Below are positions 49,728-64,000 of a DNA stretch of 64,000 bases, one piece after another (positions within the stretch are counted from its first letter, which is position 1; each line of letters starts with the position of its first letter). The position numbers were made by a program, and so were the translations under genes. The stretch lies in contig NC_074720.1 of NCBI RefSeq assembly GCF_947242115.1, forward strand, positions 43,482,029 to 43,546,028, read 5' to 3'. The notes beneath the pieces are model-generated. The model did no database searches. It saw only the letters and a program-made list of their open reading frames with translations, and was not told the DNA's origin. Origin of the DNA: Biomphalaria glabrata. Taxonomy: Eukaryota > Mollusca > Gastropoda > Planorbidae.

Positions 49728-49918
49728 ATGGACCTTATTCACCAATCGTAAACAAACAATATTTTGCCACGTGGTTCTATATCTCTATATATCTCTATAC
49801 AAATTACGATCTAATTTTAATACATAGTGGCTGTCACGTGACAGTTTTATTTCGTTGTTTTATCAATATGATCATGTGACTAAATGTTGTTTGTTTACGA
49901 TTGGTGAATGAGGTCCAT
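49728..49918. mobile_element. Inverted-repeat MITE (family M), copy 3
   Basis: 191 bp from ATGGACCTTATTCACCAATC to GATTGGTGAATGAGGTCCAT, starting 44 bp after the 19-bp minisatellite. TGA flanks both ends. Relative to copy 4 the middle appears inverted or rearranged (TTTTATTTCGTTGTTTTATC lies on the right side). Confidence 0.85.
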
Positions 49919-50012
49919 TGAAGACCACCGAGAATCGTTTTAGAAATGTAGGCTTGGATAAGAATTAAGAATGAGAAAGATAAGCCTATTATTAGACTAT
50001 TAGTCAATCAGT

Positions 50013-50368
50013 CAGGGCCGGCATTACGAATTGCGGGGCTCAATTTAAAGGATGCTTGCGAGGTCCCGCTTCTAATTTTTCTTTCAAATAACACACATGA
50101 CTATTAATTAGATCATTATACCAACATTTCTTATACAACATGCATAGGAAGCAACTCAAATGCAACAGGCGCCATTGGGTTACCTTAAAGTTACATCAGT
50201 TGTACGACAAGCCTACACTAAATTTGTTAACCCTCTAAATCCTACATCTTTAAAAGCCTGTGTCCAAAAGCCATGCATGACAGTGATATGCTTAACGTAA
50301 ATTAGAGGTCCCTGCCAAGCGCGGGGGCCAATTAGAGCAATCGGTCTAATCGGCCTAATGCCGGCCTT
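50013..50368. mobile_element. hAT-like element upstream of the mucin/PAN gene
   Basis: The ends CAGGGCCGGCATTACGAATT and GGCCTAATGCCGGCCTTG are inverted. The flanks CAATCAGT (50005-50012) and CATTCAGT (50369-50376) agree at 7 of 8 positions, a likely aged 8-bp duplication. 356 bp with no transposase, ending 90 bp before the start codon at 50459. Confidence 0.75.
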
Positions 50369-50458
50369 GCATTCAGTTTGAACTGAATTACTAAATGTAA
50401 ACCTTTATTCATAGAAACCTGACATTGAGGGTGTTAAGTTAATGCCAAGTAGTCCAGA

Positions 50459-57512
<7,054 letters not shown>

Positions 57513-57724
57513 GTTCATCAGTTCTACTAAGACTTTAGAAAGGAATAGATTTACATCTACTTACGTAATATTAAACATTAAATAGTCGATTAAAGCGAAG
57601 CAAAGATTTAACATGAGATTTAACATTTAACAATATCTAGCACTTAGTCATTTTTCTGTTTTTAAAGAATAACAACAGCTTGCTATGAAAAATGTCTAAA
57701 GTTTAGATATTAATTACAAAGCTC

Positions 57725-58070
57725 AATCTGTCTGTCTGTCTGGTAAAAAGTTTGTACACGTTATTTCTCCCACACCCTTTCTCAGATGACTCAGATCAAG
57801 GTAAAGCTTCACACAATTATTCATTAACATTGACAAGACATGTATCAATATGAAAAAGTAAACAATTAGACAATTAATCACTGGTAATTATTTTGTTAAA
57901 TAGATACAAGGGAAACTAGTACTTCTGCATTCACAGATATGGCTAAATTTGTTGGGTTTAGTCTCCTTAAATAATTGTTAACGCTATTTTCTCCCTCACG
58001 TATTCTCCGATCAAGTTAATATTTTAAACAATTATTTATTGTACCTAACAAAACAGGAATCAATAAACAC

Positions 58071-58101
<31 letters not shown>

Positions 58102-58620
58102 CGAAAGGGGGAAATAACCTGTACATTTTGGTAGATTTGGCTTAAAGGACGGAGTTCTTCCCCTTTAAATAGGTTTTGTTTTTTTGTGCCCTGAAAAGGA
58201 TCTTTAATACTTGTCTTGTTTATAATCTTCGCTTGTATATTTAAAACAGGTTTTGACTAAGCAAGAAATAATGATAGAAAACATAACATTAAATTGATCT
58301 GTTGTTCATACAAAAATGTGTTTCTTAAAGATTTTTAATAAAGCTTATATTATCAACTCACCCTGTCTGTCTGTCTGGATAGTAAAAAGATTGTACACGT
58401 TATTTGTCCGACACACACTCTCGGATCAAGCTGAAATTTCGCACATTTATTTTTTTACCTGACAAGACAAGAATCAATTAAAAAAAACAACAATTAGTTA
58501 ATTAGCTATTGGTAATTAATTATTTTGCTTAATTAATTTCTTTTATTTAGTTTGGGAACAAGGGAAATAAATCGCACTTGATAGATGTAATGGTATATGT
58601 TGAATTAGTCCCCTTGAGTC
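57725..58620 (+). repeat. Cluster of dispersed repeat R8 copies
   Basis: Two long copies (57725-57975 and 58360-58615) and a shorter one (57990-58080) share CTGTCTGTCTGTCTGG, then TTGTACACGTTATTT, then CGGATCAAGCTGAAATTTCG, then ACAAGACAAGAATCAATTAA, all in one direction. An inverted copy lies at 48430. Confidence 0.7.
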
Positions 58621-59120
58621 CTGGTGAACATTTTTTATGTATGCATAAAAACATTCACCTAGAAAACCCACTTCTTCCCTCCCCCTTTCACAACTGGTCC
58701 AGTCACGTGATAGGATCATATCGTACAGAGAGAGCTAAAAGCTAAACAAAAACAATTGGTTAAAAGTTTACTATTTATATTTCAGATTGTGTACGCGTGA
58801 ATTTTGTATATAGCGCACATCAACATAATAGGTTTCAATACTGGACTTGGCCAAGACTGAGAGAGATATATAGGAGGGGAGAGGGAGTGTGCAAATCGGG
58901 TTTTTCAATGAGTCTCCAACCAAAGCCTCAGTGCCATAAGATTTTTTAGTGTTGTGTCCATGCATTTATCACTAAGAAATCGTGCATTCAGAACAGCGGG
59001 GAATAGCGACTTCCTTAAGATTCTGATTGACTTTTTGAAAGCTCTTAACATGGTCTTATATTAACCAGTATCACACATTAAGTGTATTTTTTTAAAATGA
59101 TGATTATTACAATTATATTT
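58620..59120. other. Intergenic stretch without a gene
   Basis: No supported coding exon. An inverted fragment of repeat R5 lies near 58690-58770 (CTGGTCCAGTCACGTGATAG, then AACAAAAACAATTGGTTAAA). Confidence 0.4.
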
Positions 59121-59130
59121 CCATCCATAC

Positions 59131-60075
59131 CCCACTACCCACTCTTTTCATCACACACTGTTCACCCCACACTGTTCACCATATACTGTTTGCCACACAT
59201 TGTTCACCACACTATGTTCGCCACACATTGTTCACCACACTATGTTCACCATACACTGTTCACCACACACTGTTTACCACACTCTGTATATTACACACTG
59301 TTTACCACACAGTTTTCACCACAGACTGTTCACCACACATTGTTCACCACAAACTGCTTATCACACACTGTACACCACACACTCTTCATCACACACTCTT
59401 TATCACAATCTGTTCACCAGAAAATGTTCACCACAAACTGTTCACCACACACTTTTCATCACACACTGTTTATCACACACTGTTCACCATGACTGCTGTT
59501 CACAACACACTATGTTCACCACACACTATGTTCACCACACACTATGTTCACCACACACTATATTCACCACACACTATGTTCACCACACACTATGTTCACC
59601 ACACACTATATTCACCACACACTATATTCACCACACACTATGTTCACCACACACTATGTTCACCACACACATTGTTCACCACACACTATGTTCACCTCAC
59701 ACATTGTTCACCACACACTATGTTCACCACACACTATGTTCACCACACACTATGTTCACCACACACTATTAATCACACTCCGTTTATTACACACAGTTCA
59801 CCAGACATTGTTCCCCACACACTTTTCATAAAACACTATTAATTACACGCTGTTCACTACACACTGTTCACCACTCATTGTTCACCACTAATTGTTCACC
59901 ACTTATTGTTCACAACACAGTTTGCCACACTTTGTTTATTCCACACTGTTCACAACACTATGTTCACCACACACTGTTCACCACATACTGTTAATTACAC
60001 ACTTTTCATCCCACACTGTTCACCACACACTATTCACCACACACTATTCACCTCACAACACTTTACACTTTACAA
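59131..60075. repeat. Tandem array of 14-16-bp units (TTCACCACACACTATG type)
   Basis: About 945 bp. The left and right parts have mixed units (CACACTGTTCACCA, CATTGTTCACCA, CTTTTCATCACA). The centre (59510-59770) is a regular 16-bp TTCACCACACACTATG array. All three plus frames are open for long stretches, giving HTLFTTHYVHHTLCSPHT-type peptides by array arithmetic. This is not a gene. Confidence 0.95.
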
Positions 60076-60079
60076 CTTA

Positions 60080-60790
60080 TAACACCTGAGCCTGGTTTTT
60101 CAAAATAAATGTAACTATATCTGTTAAAGGTTTTTAATTCCAACTACTCAGACTCTACTTTTACCATATTTTATCAACTACAATAAATTAAGTTATGTCC
60201 CTTTAACCACGAACATAATTCATTGAGTTTTATGAAGGAGTTAAATCAACCAATATGAAATGCAACATGTCTCGATTGGTCTGATAAGATCCTTCTACAC
60301 GAAACTTCAACTTTGGCACCCCAGATACAAGCAACCCAACGGAAATTGATTTCTCTTCAATATTAGTTACAGTAGTTACACAATTTGAAAGTGTTGGCAG
60401 TCATTATCTGAGATTCATTTCGCCTTTTTTTCCATTTCCAAAAACATAAATTTGCAAAACATAATTTTTATAGCATGTTAGTTACTAACTTTGAATACAC
60501 GTAGACTTCATGCAGAAGATGACTTTTGTTGTCATCTTTCAAAGGCTGCCTAAAGAATACATGATCTGTTTAAACAGAGACTTGATCAACCTGCGCACTG
60601 ATGTTGGCATGTTTAAACAGATGTCGCTAAAATTTTGTAGCGATTGTAGTTTACAGTTGTTTTTTTAGTGTTATCCGTTTTCTGCCATGTCACATAGAAT
60701 AGCAATATGTACATGGTGGATACCATGGATATAATGGCAATAAAAGATACAAGATACTGTCATGGAATCCCCATATTGATGAAACTATAA
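60080..60790. other. Intergenic stretch without a gene
   Basis: No coding exon or classified repeat is seen, apart from a TACCATGGATATAATGGCAA, then TAAAAGATACAAGATACTG segment near 60725 that looks like a retroposon tail. Confidence 0.4.
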
Positions 60791-60794
60791 AACA

Positions 60795-61262
60795 GAATCC
60801 TGGTGAAGACTGGGATTTTCAATTTCGGGATCTTTGGGCGCCTCTGAGTCCACCCAGCTCTAAAGCGGTTGGTCGTTGTGCTGGCCACATGGCCCACACG
60901 ACACCCTCGTTAACCGTAAAAGTAAAGTTTCCCTTTTCAGACCTTGCGATCTATGGGGCAGATGATGTTAAGGTCATCTGTTTCTTTGGCCAACGGTTAA
61001 CCAGCAGGGTGTTATGTGGCCAGCACAACGACCAACCGCCTTTACTTTTCCCCAACTAAAGTCAGGTACCCATTAGAGTTGGGTTGACTCAGGGGCGCCC
61101 TAAAAATCCAGAAATTCAAAATCCCAGTCTTCACCGGGATTCGAACCCAGGACCTCAGGTTCGGAAGCCAAGCGCTTAACCATTCGACCACCGCGCCCCC
61201 ACCCTCGTTAACCGTAGGACACAGAAACAGATTGCCCTGTAGACCACTGAAAGGGGACTTAA
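60795..61262 (+). mobile_element. SINE family 1, outer copy split by another SINE
   Basis: The family 1 body from the B-box (GAATCCTGGTGAAGACTGGG) runs to ACCCTCGTTAACCGTA at 60918. It resumes at 61201 with the same 16 bases and runs on to GACCACTGAAAGGGGACTT. The tRNA-like head is missing. Confidence 0.85.
60919..61200 (-). mobile_element. SINE family 1, full-length copy nested in another copy
   Basis: 282 bp in minus orientation with a complete head (GGCGCGGTGGTCGAATGG, then TTAAGCGCTTGGCTTCC, then GGGTTCGAATCCC) and tail. It is flanked by the 16-bp direct repeat ACCCTCGTTAACCGTA (60903-60918 and 61201-61216). Confidence 0.92.
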
Positions 61263-61419
61263 CTTTTTTTTACGCCTCTTTCAGTGACGTAGAATAAACC
61301 TAACCGACACCAATCGTTACAGAAGGCCTGAACACTGACTTGCAACGTCGCAACCTGTGGGCAGTTTAGACCAATAGCTAGTTGCATTAGTTAACCCTAT
61401 TTACACATACTTTAAATGA

Positions 61420-61990
61420 TGACCGATCAATGAAATCATATATTTACTTGTCTACAATCAACAGTAGAGATGTGTGCCCTGACAGAAGCTCATTCATGAT
61501 CATTTCTTTTCCTTAATGGCCTATATGTATTTTGATTTGCATTCTTCGAGGGCGTTGCCCACAAGGGATGGTAAAAAAAATAGTATTAGTGGAAATGACA
61601 CACCATTGGTTTGAAGACAAGATTGTGTTGCGATTTCATTTCAAAATTTGGTCTTCATTGACATACCTCCTTAGTTGTCAATGATTTAAACATAATATTA
61701 ATATCTTTTGTGCAAAATAATGTGTTGTTTCCCTTCTTGATATATCTTCTCCATAGTTGGTCAATTTAAGAAGAGACATTTCATTAATAACACATGTACA
61801 AAGAAACTAAAGATGTATGTCTTGTGCGCGTGTGTATGGGAAAAAAGGGGGGGGGGGAGAAGTCGGTTATTGAAGTTCTTTAAATTGGAATAAAATTGAT
61901 TGAGAGTTCTCTCTGCTGACTCCCTTACCGGAATAAGTGTATAAATATACTTAGCCAATAAGACAGACATTGTAGTGACTGTTAGTTAAA
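61420..61990. repeat. Repeats shared with 44.2-46.3 kb (R7 and neighbour)
   Basis: CAATGAAATCATATATTTAC, then GTGTGCCCTGACAGAAGCTC matches R7 at 44170. Further right, TATACTTAGCCAATAAGACA, then TGACTGTTAGTTAAATGC resembles 46210-46260. Both pairs are in the same order and orientation. Confidence 0.45.
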
Positions 61991-62412
61991 TGCTTCTCAA
62001 ATAAAAATACATTAGTGACTGTTGTTTGTCGATATCTTCAGTTTAAATTTGACATTTAACAATAAGTAGAAATTACTGACCTAAATTTGCGCTACGATTT
62101 GCAAGGTGTATAAAGACCTACTTTTATTGTCTGCGGTTAAAATGCTCTACGTCTCAAGACTAAATTCATCCAGTAATTTAGAAACTTTCCTTTAAAGTAG
62201 TGCTTTAAGGACTTTCATTTAGCTGTTCTGAAATTTAATCCTTCTTGGAGATTATTATAGTGTTGGTTAATTCTTTTGTATTAGTTTACAATTTTCAGAC
62301 CTTACATCACAAATAATGATAATAAGTTAGCTCAAGACTGTAATTAGGGACGACCTTATTGAGTATGATACTGTAAGGTCAAATTAGCTCACAACGAAAC
62401 ATTGTACCAAAG

Positions 62413-62604
62413 ATGATCCTGACACTTATCTACATTTCTCTGACACTTCCTTGCTGCGATGGCCTCTTGGCCAACTTGTTTTTACGAACAGGCTTCGATG
62501 GTTCATCTACTGTTTACGGTACGGCTTGCTTGACCAGCGACTTTTTGCCCACATGTGGATGGAAGTTTGTTCTATATTCTTCACTTCCCATTACGGACAT
62601 GGCG
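62413..62604 (+). CDS. First exon of a second mucin/PAN-family secreted protein
   Basis: 64 codons ending in phase 0 at a GTAAGT donor, as in exon 1 at 50459. The signal peptide is MILTLIYISLTLPCCDG. The mature part shares GLL.NLF...GFD..S...G.AC, P.CGWK..L.SSLPIT with the upstream gene. Both exons have the same boundaries, so the two genes arose by duplication, but they differ at many residues, so the duplication is not recent. The remaining exons must lie beyond 64000. A SINE starts 78 nt into the following intron. Function unknown, as for the upstream copy. Confidence 0.75.
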
Positions 62605-62681
62605 GTAAGTATTTTCAAAATATTTAAATGTATAAAAAGGTCACAACTTTATATCAATAAACTAGACGTTTATTTACACTG

Positions 62682-62949
62682 TAGGGTAAAGTTCATCTTT
62701 CAGACCTTGTGATCTATAGGGCAGATGATATAAAGGTCATCTGTTTCTGTGGCCCACGGTTAACGAGGGTGTCATGTGGCCAGCACAACCACCAACCGCC
62801 TTTACTTTTCCCCAACTAATGTCAGGTACCTACTAGGGCTAGGTGGACAGAGGCGCCCAAAGATCCCGAAATTAAAAAATCCCAGTCTTCACCAGGATTC
62901 GAACCCGGTTCGGAATAAGACGCTTTGCCTCTCAGCCACTACGCATCCG
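62682..62949 (-). mobile_element. SINE family 1 in intron 1 of the second mucin/PAN gene
   Basis: 268 bp with the body and a head slightly shortened around GTCTTATTCCGAACCGG. It is flanked by TTATTTACACTG at 62670-62681 and 62950-62961. Confidence 0.88.
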
Positions 62950-63095
62950 TTATTTACACTGACTATTAGTTTATAGATAGAGCACCCAGGTGGAACAAGT
63001 ACTCAGTTAATAGGTTCGATAAACTATGGCTTTGGTATTAGAAGTCAGCAGAGTAGTGTCCCACACGTATTTCTGCAGCCATGACATTCTTTTTC

Positions 63096-63724
63096 TTCTT
63101 CTTCTAGCCAGCTTTATTGCTGCTGAGCTGTGAGCTCTTTTGCAGACTGTGCCAAGGAAAAAAAGTGTGCTGTTTTCTTCAGTTGTTCAGCACTGCCGTA
63201 CAGGGTGTTGGTTATGTTGGGCTGTAGTGGAAGTAGGGTCTGATTTGGGAGGGGCATTCAAAGAGGATATAGTTAACGGTGGGCGCAGTGTCTGCAAATG
63301 GAGAGTTGTGTGAAGTTTATTTTGTTCGGGTGGTAATTTAATAGTGGTGTGTGTCCTGTTCTTAGTTGGAAAATTGTAGATTGTTCTTTGCGGGGGAGGA
63401 AGTTAATACTGTCCAGTTTGTTAGGTGTAGTCATTTCTCTGTACATGGCTCTGCCTGTGTTTCCTGATGCCCATTGGTTGAGCCACTCCTATTTGTGATT
63501 GTTGACTAACACTGACCTTAGGGTGAGGTAGTTAACAGGTCTATCTGGTTGTTTCATACATGATCCTGCCTTAGATAGTTTATCGGCCTTTTTATTTCCC
63601 ATGATGCCAATGTGTCCAGGGATCTACTGTAGTGTGATATTGATATTTAATTTTGATATCATCTGATGGATTATCACAATGAGTGTTGTCAACTCTCTTG
63701 GGCTGTTTGAGGCGAACAATCCGT
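63096..63724 (-). mobile_element. I-group-like LINE 3' end with RNase H
   Basis: The minus strand reads NSPRELTTLIVIHQMISKLN, then IPGHIGIMGNKKADKLSKAG, then EWLNQWASGNTGRAMYREMT, then QLRTGHTPLLNYHPNKINF, then CRHCAHR. It ends in GAAGAAGAAGAAAAAG after the stop. The RNase H motif IPGH.G..GN.KAD is clear. Several in-frame stops show a dead copy. Its left (5') side is replaced by the 26-bp array. Confidence 0.8.
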
Positions 63725-64000
63725 ACCATATTATCTCACAGAAGTAGCCTATCGCATTATCTTACAGAAGTAGCCTATCGTATTATCTTACAGAAGTAGC
63801 CTATCGTATTATCTTACAGAAGTAGCCTATCGCATTATCTTACAGAAGTAGCCTATCGTATTATCTTACAGAAGTAGCCTACCGCATTATCTTACAGAAG
63901 TAGCCTATCGTATTATCTTACAGAAGTAGCCTACCGCATTATCTTACAGAAGTAGCCTATCGTATTATCTTACAGAAGTAGCCTACCGCATTATCTTACA
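63724..64000. repeat. 26-bp tandem array with 52-bp higher-order pattern, open at the window edge
   Basis: The unit ATCGTATTATCTTACAGAAG, then TAGCCT repeats about 10.6 times. The ATCGTATT and ACCGCATT forms alternate strictly in the last six units, giving a 52-bp dimer. The array continues beyond 64000. Confidence 0.95.

Noticed and set aside
59082-59842. Long overlapping frames rich in His, Thr and Cys
   Set aside because: They are created by a tandem array whose unit lacks stops in every plus frame.
63724-64000. Regular repeats with spacer-like alternation, considered as a CRISPR array
   Set aside because: The repeats are head-to-tail with no unique spacers and the window is clearly eukaryotic.

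Overview
This is a eukaryotic, AT-rich window with long introns, many interspersed repeats, and tracts dense in TAGATC/AGATCT. The gene sequences and repeat content fit a heterobranch (probably freshwater pulmonate) snail. That is an inference from sequence style; no database search was possible. All gene models below were joined by hand from splice sites and reading-frame phase.

Four host loci carry recognisable coding sequence. (1) Positions 399-1447, minus strand: two exons of a TYW2/TRMT12-like tRNA wybutosine-synthesis enzyme, running off the left edge. (2) Positions 8639-12547, plus strand: a complete ARF6 GTPase in four coding exons, 175 aa. (3) Positions 28974-36375, plus strand: a complete Pur-alpha (PURA) gene in eight coding exons, 245 aa, with a 15-nt microexon, a GC-AG intron and a probable ~2.7-kb 3' UTR. 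(4) Positions 50459-57512, plus strand: a seven-exon gene for a secreted 363-aa protein made of a signal peptide, a Cys-containing N-terminal region of no family I recognise, a Thr/Ser/Pro mucin-like linker and a PAN/apple-like C-terminal domain. The first exon of a second member of this family lies at 62413-62604, so a tandem family probably continues to the right. A weaker candidate gene lies on the minus strand at 20626-23026, with a duplicated internal exon.

The rest is mostly mobile DNA. LINE 3' ends belong to a CR1/L2-like group (1.5, 2.6, 18.3-19.4, 40.9 and 54.3 kb), RTE-like groups (41.4, 47.2, 48.8, 50.9 and 56.3 kb) and RNase H-bearing I-like groups (27.5 and 63.1 kb). There are three tRNA-headed SINE families, one with a copy nested in another copy and clear target duplications. 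DNA transposons include three families flanked by TTAA, several hAT-like elements (one SPIN-like with a perfect 8-bp duplication at 43.5 kb, one with BED-finger transposase remnants at 26.2 kb), a four-copy foldback-type MITE, and a 1-kb element with 14-bp inverted ends and repeated subterminal motifs at 39.6-40.6 kb. One solo LTR lies in ARF6 intron 2. Tandem arrays have unit lengths of 82, 38, 19, about 14-16 and 26 bp.

No operon-like or defence-system organisation is visible. The most biologically novel object is the mucin/PAN secreted-protein pair and its repeat-laden surroundings: its first exon sits between inverted LINE copies, and a hAT-like element ends about 90 bp upstream of the start codon.
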